Shown: positions 8,388 through 16,658, counted from the first letter of the stretch. The stretch: 64,000 bases of DNA from Rhodocaloribacter litoris (GCF_011682235.2 NZ_CP076718.1:4371095-4435094), one strand, 5' to 3'. Notes: a model not told the origin generated them from the sequence alone. Program-made: numbers and translations.

Positions 8388-10457
8388 TCAGGCCGGGGGC
8401 GGGGGGCGGAGGCGGGTTTTCGGCCCCGCGGGCGACGGGGTCAGGGGAACGAACCGGGCGGTGCGGGAGCCGAGGAGGTAGCGACCCAGGAACCGCCGGG
8501 GCATCAGGTCCAGGCGGCGCACGTGCAGCGGGGCGCCCGGGTCGGCGGGGCTCCAGGCTTCCCAGGCGGCCGGGGCGGGCGGCGATGAAAGCAGGGGGGA
8601 AGCACCCCAGGCCGGGGTCGTCGGGTGGCCGGTGCCGGGGCGCCGGACGGGGTGAAAAAGGTACGGGATGGTCGCGGTGGCGGTGGTATCCGTCCAGGGC
8701 GGGACGTAGCGAAGGTCGGGCTGCACCGTTTCCCAGCGCCACCGGCTCAGGTCGGGTCCGTGGGTGCGGGTGAGGGTGGCCAGGGCTTCGGCCAGCGTCT
8801 CGACCAGCAGGGGCCGGCTGGTCGAGTCCGCCGGTTCCGGCCAGCGGTGCGTCCGGTCGTAGAAGGTGCGGACCCAGGTGTCGAAGATGGAGGCGGCGAT
8901 GCTGGCCCGGTCGTAGGCATGGTTCCAGTTGCGCAGGTAGGCGAGGCCATCCTGCAGGAGGGGCGGGAGGTCGGGAGCCCGGGCGACGGCGGCCACGAGG
9001 GGGGGGGCCAGCGAAGCGGCCCAGGCGCTGAAGGGGTCGTCGAGCCAGGCGGGGGGCGGGGCGCTGCGCAGGGCGAGCGAGTCCAGGCGCGGGAGCAGGA
9101 AGGCGGCCCACCGGCTTTCGCCGATGAGGAGCCCGCGGCGGTAGGTCCGGCTGACGGCTGGCGTGCCGAGGAGGTGGGGGCGGCCGTCGCGGGCGACGTA
9201 CAGCCCGTTGCCCTGCAGTAGCCGGAACGGAGGGGCGGGAGGGCTTGAAGCCCGTGGGAGGGCCTGCCAGGCAGGCCAGTCGGTGGCCGTGGAGAAGCCG
9301 GCCCACTGGAGGACCCAGGCCGAGTCGACCGCCAGCGAGTCGGAGGCGCGGGTGCGGTCCCGGAGGAAGGGCAGGTACGCATCGGTGCGTACGATCTCGA
9401 TCAGCCGCTCCGTGCCGTCCCGGTGGTGCAGCCGGGCGTGGCGGTAGGGCAGGCGGGTGGTGTCCACCGCCATGCGGATGAGGTGGGCGGATCCCTGGAG
9501 CAGCAGGGCCCAGTCGTGGCGGGGGGTGCGGCCGGCCGGGAAGAAGGGCGTGCCCGGCAACGTGGCCCCGTGCAGGGGCGGGGCACCCGTCACGCGCAGG
9601 AGGACCTCGACGAACAGCGGCCGGACCGTGGCCCCGTAGACGTGTCGCTGCACGAGGTGCGTGCCCGTGCTATCCGTGACAGTCCAGGCGACGCTGTGCT
9701 CGAAGCCGTTCAGTTGCAGCCAGCTCCGCAACCGGCGATCGGACTGGAAGAAGGCGTGGGCTTCCGGGCCGAGGTGCGCCAGCACGTCCGGTGCCGGCGG
9801 GGCGACGGCCAGCCAGGCATAGAGGCGTTCCAGGGCCAGCGGGTGCCAGGGCTCCCACGGGGCGACGGGGACGGAGAGCAGCACGAACGGTCGGGAGAGG
9901 CGGGCCGTCTCCGTCGCCAGGGCAGCGTTGAGGCCCTCGGTGTAGGCCCGCAGGCGTTCCCGGTCCGCCTCGGGCAGGGTCTGAAAGGCCGCGCGGGCTT
10001 GCTCGGCCAACCCCAGCCGGAGTGCGAGGCTATCCAGGGTGAGGGCCGGGGTTCCGAACCAGGTGCCGAGCCGGCCCAGGGCGATCTGCCGGACGTGGAG
10101 GACGTGCCAGGGCCGCAGGAGACCGTGGACGAAGCCCAGTGCCCGCAACGCATCCGTCTCGTTCCCGGCCTCGATCGTCACCGGGCCACCCGGCTGCCAG
10201 CCGAGGGTGACGGGGCCGGCCAGCCCGTTCACGACGACCTCCTCGGGATAGTCGTCGTCGATCTCGAAGCTGAGATACCAGACGAGCAGGACCGCGCCGG
10301 CAAGCACGGCGAGAAGCAGGGCAAGGGCGGCAGTCAGGCGAGCCACGGATGCGCAGGATGGTTGCAGGGAGAGGGCGCAGGTCGAAAACCGTGTGAGGCG
10401 GCGGGCGGGGTTATCGGCGCTGCCGGCGTCGTTCCTCCAGCCAGCGCGTGAAGGCAT
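8388..10457 (-). CDS. Divergent penicillin-acylase-family (Ntn hydrolase) protein, membrane-anchored
   Basis: A protein of up to 689 residues with family hallmarks: GPVTIEAGNETDALRALGFVHG (start of the acylase alpha chain, cited here as short blocks), HGATLPGTPFFPAGRTP and YLRNWNHAYDRASIAAS. The beta-chain N-terminus normally reads G-S-N-x-W; here it reads H-S-V-A-W, so the serine nucleophile is kept (Ser255) but the residue before cleavage and the following Asn differ. A hydrophobic segment at about 41-62 suggests an export signal or anchor. The ATG at 10457 overlaps polX by 47 bp and its first 37 residues look non-coding; a GTG at 10346 would give 652 residues with the hydrophobic segment right at the start, and I favour it. 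Substrate unknown; activity uncertain. Confidence 0.68.
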   Translation of the reverse strand: MPSRAGWRNDAGSADNPARRLTRFSTCALSLQPSCASVARLTAALALLLAVLAGAVLLVWYLSFEIDDDYPEEVVVNGLAGPVTLGWQPGGPVTIEAGNETDALRALGFVHGLLRPWHVLHVRQIALGRLGTWFGTPALTLDSLALRLGLAEQARAAFQTLPEADRERLRAYTEGLNAALATETARLSRPFVLLSVPVAPWEPWHPLALERLYAWLAVAPPAPDVLAHLGPEAHAFFQSDRRLRSWLQLNGFEHSVAWTVTDSTGTHLVQRHVYGATVRPLFVEVLLRVTGAPPLHGATLPGTPFFPAGRTPRHDWALLLQGSAHLIRMAVDTTRLPYRHARLHHRDGTERLIEIVRTDAYLPFLRDRTRASDSLAVDSAWVLQWAGFSTATDWPAWQALPRASSPPAPPFRLLQGNGLYVARDGRPHLLGTPAVSRTYRRGLLIGESRWAAFLLPRLDSLALRSAPPPAWLDDPFSAWAASLAPPLVAAVARAPDLPPLLQDGLAYLRNWNHAYDRASIAASIFDTWVRTFYDRTHRWPEPADSTSRPLLVETLAEALATLTRTHGPDLSRWRWETVQPDLRYVPPWTDTTATATIPYLFHPVRRPGTGHPTTPAWGASPLLSSPPAPAAWEAWSPADPGAPLHVRRLDLMPRRFLGRYLLGSRTARFVPLTPSPAGPKTRLRPPPPA

Positions 10458-12123
10458 CCAGGGGGAGGGCGTTCAGGCAGTGGGCCGGGGTCAGCCAGCC
10501 CTTGCGGGCGACGGCCACTCCCCAGCGCACCAGTTCCAGCTGTTCGACGGCGTGGGCGTCCGGGTTGATGGCGATCATCACCCCGCGCTCGACGGCCGTG
10601 CGGACCCAGCGCCAGTCGAGGTCGAGCCGGCGCGGGTTGGCGTTCAGCTCGATGGCGACGCCGTGGCGGGCGCACGCCGCGAGGATGGCCTCATGGTCGA
10701 TGGGATAGCCCTCGCGGCTCAGCAGGAGCCGGCCCGTCGGGTGGCCCAGGATGGTGGTGAACGGGTTCTCAATGGCGGTGAGGAGCCGGCGGGTGGCTTC
10801 GTCGCGGGTCATGTTCAGCCCGGTATGGATGCTGGCGACGACCAGGTCGAAGGAGGCGAGTACGTCGTCCGGATAGTCGAGCGCGCCGTCGGGGAGGATG
10901 TCGGACTCGATGCCCTTGAAGATGCGAAACGGGCGCGCGCGTCCGGCATAGGCCCGGTTGAGCCGGTCGATCTCCTCATGCTGGCGGCGCACGTCGTCGA
11001 TGGAGAGGCCGTGGGCGACCTTGAGGGAACGGCTGTGGTCGCAGATGCCGAAGTACTCATAGCCCATTTCAAAGGCGGCCTCGGCCATCCGGGCCAGCGG
11101 GTGGGTGCCGTCGCTGTAGGTCGAGTGGTTGTGCAGGGTGCCCCGGAGGTCGCGCACGGTGATCAGTTCGGGCAGCGTGCCGGTTGCGGCAGCCTCGATC
11201 TCGCCGCGCCCCTCGCGCAGTTCCGGGGGGATGAAGGGAAGGCCGGCGGCGGCATAGACCTCCTCTTCCCGGGCCTGCGGGGCCGGGGGGCCGTAGCGGG
11301 CGATGAAGGCCGTGCAATGCGCGTGGGAGCCGGTCGCTTCCCAGAGCGCCGTGCCGAAGCGGTCCGGCGGTACGATGCGGGCGCGGAAGGGGAGCCCCTC
11401 GCCGCCGGTGCCGAGGCGGCCGTGCAGCAGCACCTCCCCGGCCGGCCGGTCCGGAAGCTGCTCGATCGCTTCTACGAGCCCGTCGAGGACCGGCGCGAGG
11501 TCGGCCTCGCTGTCGGCGCCCACGACCAGATCGGCCTGCCCGACCGTTTCGAGGCCGCGGCGGACCTCTCCGGCGACGGCGACGGTGCGGACGTGCGGCA
11601 GGGCCCCGGCGGCCTCCGCAATGGCCTCGAGCCGGGCGCTGGCCTCATCCAGCCGCATCCGTGCACCGTAGGCCCGGAGCCGCCGGATCTGCTCGAGCAC
11701 GGTCTCCTGGGTACGGGGGCCGAAGCCCGCCAGCGAGGCCAGCCGGCCCGTCTCGGCGGCGTGCTCGAGCGCGTCGAGCGAGGTGATGCCCAGCTGTTGC
11801 CAGAGCACCCGCACCTTCTTCGGTCCCAGGCCCTGCACCTGCAGCACCTCCAGGAGCCCGGCGGGAACGGCCGACCGCAGCGTGTCGCGCAGTTCGAACG
11901 AACCCCGGGCCAGGATCTCACGCACCTGCGCTTCGAGGCCTTCTCCGATACCCGGCAGGTCAGTCAGCCCGCGTGCGGCCAGTCGCTCCGCCAGGGGCTC
12001 GTCCAGGCGCTCGAGGACACGTGCGGCCTGCCGGTAGGCCCGGGCACGGAACGGGTTGCCGCCGGTCAGTTCGAGCAACGCGGCCGTCTCGTGAAAAAGG
12101 CGGGCTACGGCTTTGTTCGTCAT
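10411..12123 (-). CDS. polX: DNA polymerase X family protein with PHP nuclease domain; polymerase site degenerate
   Basis: A 570-residue protein laid out like bacterial PolX: an 8-kDa/helix-hairpin-helix part (about 1-145), a polymerase palm (about 150-320) and a C-terminal PHP domain (328-570). The PHP metal ligands look intact: HNHSTYSD (331-338), CDHS (361-364), GIESD (404-408), IHTG (432-435), GHP (460-462) and NPDAH (520-524). The palm is not. The usual G-S...ETxGDxD reads GEVRRGLETVGQAD, so the first catalytic Asp is Gln196 and only Asp198 remains, and the third Asp (VDxR) is Arg247. It probably acts as a nuclease in base-excision repair without nucleotidyl transfer. The start is ATG 12123 (MTNKAVARLF); upstream extension to 12357 is not protein-like. 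Confidence 0.9.
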   Translation of the reverse strand: MTNKAVARLFHETAALLELTGGNPFRARAYRQAARVLERLDEPLAERLAARGLTDLPGIGEGLEAQVREILARGSFELRDTLRSAVPAGLLEVLQVQGLGPKKVRVLWQQLGITSLDALEHAAETGRLASLAGFGPRTQETVLEQIRRLRAYGARMRLDEASARLEAIAEAAGALPHVRTVAVAGEVRRGLETVGQADLVVGADSEADLAPVLDGLVEAIEQLPDRPAGEVLLHGRLGTGGEGLPFRARIVPPDRFGTALWEATGSHAHCTAFIARYGPPAPQAREEEVYAAAGLPFIPPELREGRGEIEAAATGTLPELITVRDLRGTLHNHSTYSDGTHPLARMAEAAFEMGYEYFGICDHSRSLKVAHGLSIDDVRRQHEEIDRLNRAYAGRARPFRIFKGIESDILPDGALDYPDDVLASFDLVVASIHTGLNMTRDEATRRLLTAIENPFTTILGHPTGRLLLSREGYPIDHEAILAACARHGVAIELNANPRRLDLDWRWVRTAVERGVMIAINPDAHAVEQLELVRWGVAVARKGWLTPAHCLNALPLDAFTRWLEERRRQRR

Positions 12124-12427
12124 GGGGTACAACTTTATGGGGCGTTTGAGAAGCACGCGGCGAAGGTACGCAGAAAATCCGACACGGAACAGGAATTGCC
12201 TGTCAAGGCAATGGGTTGCCCGGAGAACCCGCCGGATGGAATCCGAAAGGAGATCCACAGCCCGATGCGGGGATCCAAAAAGCCGGGTTTCCGTAACTGT
12301 ATTCCACTTTTTCGGACGCAACGTCCGGATGCCGAGGCAGCCGGCGTCATCCGCCATCCCCTCGTGTCGAGGCGTCGTTCGGGTTGTGACCTTCCTTTTT
12401 CACCCTAATCAAGGAGAAAAGGCTTCC
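12124..12427. promoter_or_regulatory. Divergent intergenic region between polX and the S41 protease gene
   Basis: 304 bp without a gene. On the minus strand TACCTTC (bases 12168 to 12162) sits 39 bp before polX and resembles the TAnnTTTG -7 box. ATTGCC/GGCAAT arms (12195-12200, 12207-12212) flank TGTCAA, and CGGACG/CGTCCG (12313-12318, 12322-12327) form a short hairpin. For the protease, AAGGAG lies about 13 bp before the ATG. No clear plus-strand promoter was found. Confidence 0.35.
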
Positions 12428-14116
12428 ATGCGGCAAAGAAAGTTTTACACGTTCGGGGCGATGCTCCTGCTCGTTGGTATGCTGCTCGGCGTGCAGATCG
12501 GCGCCGTCATCTTCCACGACGACACAGCCCGGGCCCTCAAGAAGCTCGAAGACGCCTTCATCCTGATCAACCAGCGCTACGTCGAGGAGGTCGATTCGGC
12601 CGAGCTGGCCGAGCGGGCCATCAAAGGCATGCTCGAAGCGCTGGATCCGCACTCGGTCTACATCGACGCCGAGCGGATGAAGCGGGTGACGGAAGACTTC
12701 GATGCCTCGTTCGAGGGGATCGGCATCGGGTACGAGCTGGTGCCGGGGCCGGACGGGCAGGACACCCTGACCGTGCTGAACGTCATCCCCGGCGGGCCCA
12801 GCGAAGAGGCCGGCCTGCTCTCGGGGGACCGCATCATCGCCGTCGATGGGGCCAGTGCCATCGGGTACACGCACGAGGACGTGCAGCGTAACCTGAAAGG
12901 CCCCCGGGGCACCCGGGTGACGGTGACCGTGCTGCGCCCCGGCTACCCGGACACGCTCGAGGTGACCATCACCCGGGACAAGATCCCCATCTACACCGTC
13001 CTCTCGGCCTATATGCTCGACGAGAAGACAGGCTACCTCAAACTGGATCGCTTCGCCCGGACCACCTACGCCGAGTTCATGCAGGCCATGCGCCGGCTGA
13101 AGGCCCAGGGGATGGAACGCCTGGTGCTCGACCTCCGCGGAAACGCCGGCGGCTACATGGAGATGGCCATCCGCATCAGCGACGAGTTCCTGAAAGAGGG
13201 ACAGCTGATCGTTTCGCAGCGCGGCCGGCTGCCGGAGACGAACGAAGCCTACTACGCCCGGCCCGGCGGCCTCTTCGAAGACAAACCCGTCATCGTCCTC
13301 GTCGACGAGCATTCCGCCTCGGCCAGCGAGATCGTGGCCGGGGCCCTGCAGGACCACGACCGGGCGCTCATCGTGGGCCGGCGTACCTTCGGAAAAGGGC
13401 TCGTCCAGAAACAGTACCTGCTCGACGATGGCAGCGCGCTCCGGGTAACCGTGGCCCGGTACTACACCCCCTCCGGCCGGCTCATTCAAACCCCCTACGA
13501 CAACGGCGACCGGGAGGACTACTATCGCACCAAGCTCGAACTCCAGAAAGAGTTCGAGACGATGAGCGCCGAAGAGATCCTGAACCACATTCCGGACTCG
13601 CTCAAATTCACCACCGACACCGGGCGCGTCGTCTTCGCCGGCGGTGGCATCCTGCCCGACTACATCGTCAAAGGCGAGCGCACCTCGCCCTTCCTGCAGG
13701 CCGTGCTCCGGGGCGGGGTCGAGAACGACTTCGTGCGCTACTGGCTCGACCGGAACGCCGAAACCGTGCACGCGCGCTGGGACGGCCGGCGGGACGCTTT
13801 CCTCAATACGTTCGAGGTGACCGACGAGATGCTGGCCGCCTTCTACCGCTTTGCCGGGGAGAAGGGCATCCGGGTCGTCGATGAGAAGCCGGCCGGGGGC
13901 GAGGAAAACGGCAAGGTGCAATACTTCACACGGGACGAGGTCGGGCAGGACGAGGCACAACTGCGGGCCTTGCTGAAGGGACGGATCGCCACCCGGCTCT
14001 ACGACCGCAGCGCCTGGTATCCGGTCATCAACCGGATCGACCGCACCCTGAATGAAGCGATGAAACTCTGGGCACCGGCCGAAAACCTCAGCTTCCATCA
14101 CGGGGAGGGCGGCTGA
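12428..14116 (+). CDS. S41-family C-terminal processing peptidase (CtpA/Prc-like)
   Basis: Periplasmic serine protease that trims or degrades proteins from their C-termini; 562 residues. There is an N-terminal anchor/signal (about 9-29), an S41 cap segment, a PDZ domain (about 94-180, VIPGGPSEEAGLLSGDRI), and the protease core. The nucleophile lies within HSASASE (295-301), the catalytic lysine is Lys323 in RTFGKGLVQ, and LDLRGNAGG (235-242) is the conserved substrate-binding loop. A long C-terminal region (about 370-562) beyond the core is typical of Bacteroidota members. ATG 12428 with AAGGAGAAAA upstream gives the signal sequence. A hairpin terminator follows. Targets are unknown. Confidence 0.93.
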   Translation: MRQRKFYTFGAMLLLVGMLLGVQIGAVIFHDDTARALKKLEDAFILINQRYVEEVDSAELAERAIKGMLEALDPHSVYIDAERMKRVTEDFDASFEGIGIGYELVPGPDGQDTLTVLNVIPGGPSEEAGLLSGDRIIAVDGASAIGYTHEDVQRNLKGPRGTRVTVTVLRPGYPDTLEVTITRDKIPIYTVLSAYMLDEKTGYLKLDRFARTTYAEFMQAMRRLKAQGMERLVLDLRGNAGGYMEMAIRISDEFLKEGQLIVSQRGRLPETNEAYYARPGGLFEDKPVIVLVDEHSASASEIVAGALQDHDRALIVGRRTFGKGLVQKQYLLDDGSALRVTVARYYTPSGRLIQTPYDNGDREDYYRTKLELQKEFETMSAEEILNHIPDSLKFTTDTGRVVFAGGGILPDYIVKGERTSPFLQAVLRGGVENDFVRYWLDRNAETVHARWDGRRDAFLNTFEVTDEMLAAFYRFAGEKGIRVVDEKPAGGEENGKVQYFTRDEVGQDEAQLRALLKGRIATRLYDRSAWYPVINRIDRTLNEAMKLWAPAENLSFHHGEGG

Positions 14117-14144
14117 GGCCGTTGTCCGTCGAAAAAACGCAACG

Positions 14145-14178
14145 GGGGCGTGCGGGGTTTTCTCGCGCGCCCCTTTGT
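14145..14178 (+). terminator. Terminator after the S41 protease gene
   Basis: GGGGCGTGCG (14145-14154) pairs with CGCGCGCCCC (14164-14173) over 10 bp with one G-U pair, loop of 9, followed by TTTGTGTTG. The U-run is interrupted, so termination may be moderate. Confidence 0.6.
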
Positions 14179-14288
14179 GTTGCCGGGGCGGCTACACGTT
14201 GGGCTCACCGGGGAGCAACTTCGGCGCCGTTTGTGTGTCCAGGCATAGACGGGGGGTGAGGCAGGGCGCCCCGGCGTCTGCGCCTGCA

Positions 14289-14325
14289 TTGACAATCCCG
14301 CGGAGAATGGATATTATCCGTTCTC
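14289..14325 (+). promoter_or_regulatory. Near-consensus promoter with overlapping palindrome upstream of exbB
   Basis: TTGACA (14289-14294), exactly 17 bp, then TATTAT (14312-14317): close to the classical -35/-10 consensus. A 23-bp imperfect palindrome (14303-14325: GAGAATGGATA, centre T, TATCCGTTCTC) covers the -10 box; only one symmetric pair is mismatched (T/G). Such placement suggests a repressor operator for the exbB-exbD operon; a Fur-like metal regulator is a guess from the gene content and AT-rich core. A second box, TATATTG (14387-14393), lies downstream. Confidence 0.6.
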
Positions 14326-14386
14326 GATACCGGCAAACAGCAGCGGCGCTGCAACATTGTCTTGGCATTGTTGGGAGACGGGGCCG

Positions 14387-14393
14387 TATATTG
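14387..14393 (+). promoter_or_regulatory. Second -7-like box upstream of exbB
   Basis: TATATTG, 84 bp before the exbB start, with TTGG 21 bp upstream. It resembles the TAnnTT(T)G boxes found before several other genes here. It might be an alternative promoter for the same operon. Confidence 0.35.
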
Positions 14394-14477
14394 ACCCCTC
14401 GTTGGACCCCCACCAACCCCACAGCCGACCTCTCATCCTCGGAACCTAACCAATCGCTTTCTGGAGGAAAACCATCC

Positions 14478-15182
14478 ATGAACCTTTTCAGTGTGCTTCT
14501 CATGCTGCCGCAGGAGGCAGGTGACGATGGGTTTGTCAACGTGCTGGTTCAGCGGTTCAATGAGGGGGGCGACTTCATGTGGCCCATTCTCATCGCGCTG
14601 ATCATCGGCCTGGCCATTGCCTTCGAGCGCATCATCACGCTCAACCGTGCCGACATCAACACCCGCAAATTCATCCTGAAGGTGAAGCAGGCGCTCGAAG
14701 AGGGCGGCATTTCGGCTGCCGAGGAGGTCTGTGCGAACACGCGGGGGCCGGTCGCCTCGGTTTTCCAGGCCGGCCTGCTTCGTCACGACGAGGGCATCGA
14801 GGCCGTTGAGAAGGCGGTCGTCTCGTACGGCTCGATCGAGATGAGCTTCCTGGAGCGCGGCCTCGTCTGGCTCTCCCTCTTCATCGCGCTGGCGCCGATG
14901 TTCGGCTTCCTCGGCACGGTCGTCGGCATGGTGGCCGCCTTCGACGCCATCGAGCAGGCCGGCGACATCTCGCCGAGCCTCGTGGCCGGCGGTATCAAGA
15001 TCGCCCTGCTGACGACCGTCTTCGGTCTGATCTCGGCCATCATCCTGCAGTTCTTCTACAACTACGCCGTGTCCAAGATCGACCGGATCGTGGTCGACAT
15101 GGAAGAGGCCTCCATCGAGCTGATCGACTCCCTGGTGCTGCTGCAGGCCGGCCGCCCGATCGCCGAAAAAACGGAAGGTTGA
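14478..15182 (+). CDS. exbB: ExbB/TolQ/MotA-type proton channel protein
   Basis: Inner-membrane component that, with ExbD, converts the proton-motive force into work for TonB-dependent uptake or Tol-type envelope functions. The 234 residues contain three membrane segments (about 33-52, 124-150 and 170-195) with the family order of one early helix, a cytoplasmic loop (ADINTRKFILKVKQ...), then two close helices with LAPMFGFLGTVVGMVAAF and IALLTTVFGLISAI, in which the conserved threonines line the channel. CTGGAGGAAAA before ATG 14478 is one of the best ribosome-binding sites in the window; upstream in-frame sequence holds the promoter and is non-coding. It heads a four-gene operon. Confidence 0.93.
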   Translation: MNLFSVLLMLPQEAGDDGFVNVLVQRFNEGGDFMWPILIALIIGLAIAFERIITLNRADINTRKFILKVKQALEEGGISAAEEVCANTRGPVASVFQAGLLRHDEGIEAVEKAVVSYGSIEMSFLERGLVWLSLFIALAPMFGFLGTVVGMVAAFDAIEQAGDISPSLVAGGIKIALLTTVFGLISAIILQFFYNYAVSKIDRIVVDMEEASIELIDSLVLLQAGRPIAEKTEG

Positions 15183-15232
15183 TGCGACCGGTCGTGCGTT
15201 TTCCAATCACCCGATTTTAGCACCGAGAGAAG

Positions 15233-15508
15233 ATGGAAACCCTGGTTCCTTATGCGATCTGGGCCGTGCTGCTGCTGGCAGGTATCGGTCTGCTCCTGAT
15301 CGTCCTGTTTGGCCTGCGTAACCTGACCTTCGGGAAGGTCAGCCCGGTCTCGATTGCCATCGTGGCCCTGCCCGGCCTGCTGATGCTCGGGCTCGGCCTG
15401 GGGCTGGGCGACTGGGCCCAGGCCGGTGTGATCACCTTCCTGGTGATGCTCCTGCTCGCGCTGCTTTCACTCTTCCTGTCGAGCCTGCGCGGGTTCATCG
15501 GCCTGTAA
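15233..15508 (+). CDS. Small three-helix membrane protein between exbB and exbD
   Basis: A 91-residue, almost wholly hydrophobic protein with three likely membrane helices (about 5-27, 39-58 and 63-82) separated by short polar turns (LRNLTFGK, GDWAQ). I do not recognise a family. It sits 50 bp after exbB and 34 bp before exbD on the same strand and inside the promoter-terminator unit, so it is probably made with the motor proteins. A GAGAGAAG stretch precedes the ATG. Being an accessory or assembly subunit of the motor is an inference from position only. Confidence 0.8.
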   Translation: METLVPYAIWAVLLLAGIGLLLIVLFGLRNLTFGKVSPVSIAIVALPGLLMLGLGLGLGDWAQAGVITFLVMLLLALLSLFLSSLRGFIGL

Positions 15509-15542
15509 CCGAACCGTTTCGGAACCCTAACGTCCCAACACC

Positions 15543-16097
15543 ATGGCTGGACTTTTGAAAAAGAAGGAGCGCCGGGGCGCCGAGATCCCGACCGCCTCGA
15601 TGGCGGACATCGCGTTCCTGCTGCTGATCTTCTTCCTGGTGACGACCACGATCGACGTCGATACCGGCATCGGGATGGTGTTGCCGCCCAAGCTGGAAGA
15701 GGACATGGAACCCCCGCCCGTGCGGGAACGCAACATGCTCAAGATCCTGGTCAACGAGCAGGGCATGGTGCTCATCGAGGACAAGCCGGCCACGATGAAC
15801 GTCATCCGCGAGGAGGTCAAGCGGCACGTGCTCAACTACGGGCAGGATCCGGATTACTCGGAGAACCCGGGCAAGGCCGTCGTCTCCATCAAGACGGCGC
15901 GCGGCACCCCTTACAACGCCTACATCGAGGCCCTTGACGAGGTGTGGATGGCCTACTTCGAGATGTGGGACGCCGAAGCACGCCAGCTCGGCTATCCCAA
16001 CTACGACGCCTACGTCAAAGCCATCGGAGACGGCCCCAACGAGATCCGGGAGAAGATCAAAGCCCAGATCTCGATTGCCGAACCGGACCCGGCCTGA
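15543..16097 (+). CDS. exbD: ExbD/TolR-family protein (first copy)
   Basis: Partner of ExbB: a single-helix inner-membrane protein with a periplasmic domain. The 184 residues begin with a basic cytoplasmic tail (LKKKERRGAEIPTASM), then the helix ADIAFLLLIFFLVTTT with Asp22, the proton-carrying residue of the family. The periplasmic part is longer than in typical ExbD (about 140) because of an insertion near residues 95-160 (YGQDPDYSENPGKAV..., VWMAYFEMWDAEARQLGYPNYDAYV). This insertion is common in Bacteroidota ExbD proteins. The second copy starts 53 bp downstream; the two differ enough to be distinct subunits. Confidence 0.92.
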   Translation: MAGLLKKKERRGAEIPTASMADIAFLLLIFFLVTTTIDVDTGIGMVLPPKLEEDMEPPPVRERNMLKILVNEQGMVLIEDKPATMNVIREEVKRHVLNYGQDPDYSENPGKAVVSIKTARGTPYNAYIEALDEVWMAYFEMWDAEARQLGYPNYDAYVKAIGDGPNEIREKIKAQISIAEPDPA

Positions 16098-16150
16098 GGC
16101 GCCCGCCGGCCGCTCCGCTCGTCCTCTTCGCCAAGCCGTAGACTGCGCTC

Positions 16151-16603
16151 ATGTCCACACACTTCAAAAAGAAAAGCAAGACCTCCCAGGAGATCCCGAC
16201 GGCGTCCATGCCGGACATCATCTTCATGCTGCTGATCTTCTTCATGGTCAGCACCGTGCTCCGGGAGACCACCGTGCAGGTGCGAACGCGCCTGCCGCAG
16301 GCCGAAGCGATCACCAAGATCGAACAGAAGCGCCTCATCTCGTACATCTGGATCGGCCCCAGGAAACTGGCCAACAACCGCCTCGGCGAGACGGCCGTTC
16401 AGATCGACGATGCCCTCATCGAAGACATCTCGACGATCCGCACCATCATGTGGCGCAAGCTCAACGAGCAGCCCAAGCTGATCGTCTCGCTCCGGGTCGA
16501 CGAGACGTCGGAGATGGGAACCGTGCTGGACGTACAGCAGGAGCTGCGGGAGGCCGGAACGCTCCGGATCAACTATTCCACGAAGCGGCTGCTGGCCTCC
16601 TGA
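16151..16603 (+). CDS. exbD: ExbD/TolR-family protein (second copy)
   Basis: A 150-residue ExbD paralogue with a basic N-terminus (FKKKSKTSQEIPTASM), the helix PDIIFMLLIFFMVSTV and Asp22 at the same position as in the first copy, then a compact periplasmic domain ending EAGTLRINYSTKRLL. Compared with the neighbour it lacks the insertion. Two ExbD proteins with one ExbB suggests a heteromeric ExbB-ExbD1-ExbD2 motor, known in some Gram-negative bacteria. It is the last gene before a strong intrinsic terminator. Confidence 0.92.
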   Translation: MSTHFKKKSKTSQEIPTASMPDIIFMLLIFFMVSTVLRETTVQVRTRLPQAEAITKIEQKRLISYIWIGPRKLANNRLGETAVQIDDALIEDISTIRTIMWRKLNEQPKLIVSLRVDETSEMGTVLDVQQELREAGTLRINYSTKRLLAS

Positions 16604-16630
16604 CGGTGTGAACATTTCCGAAAACCCCGA

Positions 16631-16658
16631 AGCCCTGCCCTGGCAGGGCTTTTTTTAT
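16631..16658 (+). terminator. Strong intrinsic terminator of the exb operon
   Basis: AGCCCTGCC (16631-16639), a CT spacer, GGCAGGGCT (16642-16650), then seven T after the stem. A textbook Rho-independent terminator 28 bp after the exbD2 stop. Confidence 0.92.

Noticed and set aside
12124-12357. 78-residue N-terminal extension of the PolX gene
   Set aside because: The extension (starting at 12357) is not similar to PolX N-termini; ATG 12123 yields the expected MTNKAVARLF start, and the region holds divergent promoter-like sequence.
14175-14477. N-terminal extension of exbB
   Set aside because: The in-frame upstream sequence covers the promoter, palindrome and part of a terminator tail. The ATG at 14478 has a strong ribosome-binding site.
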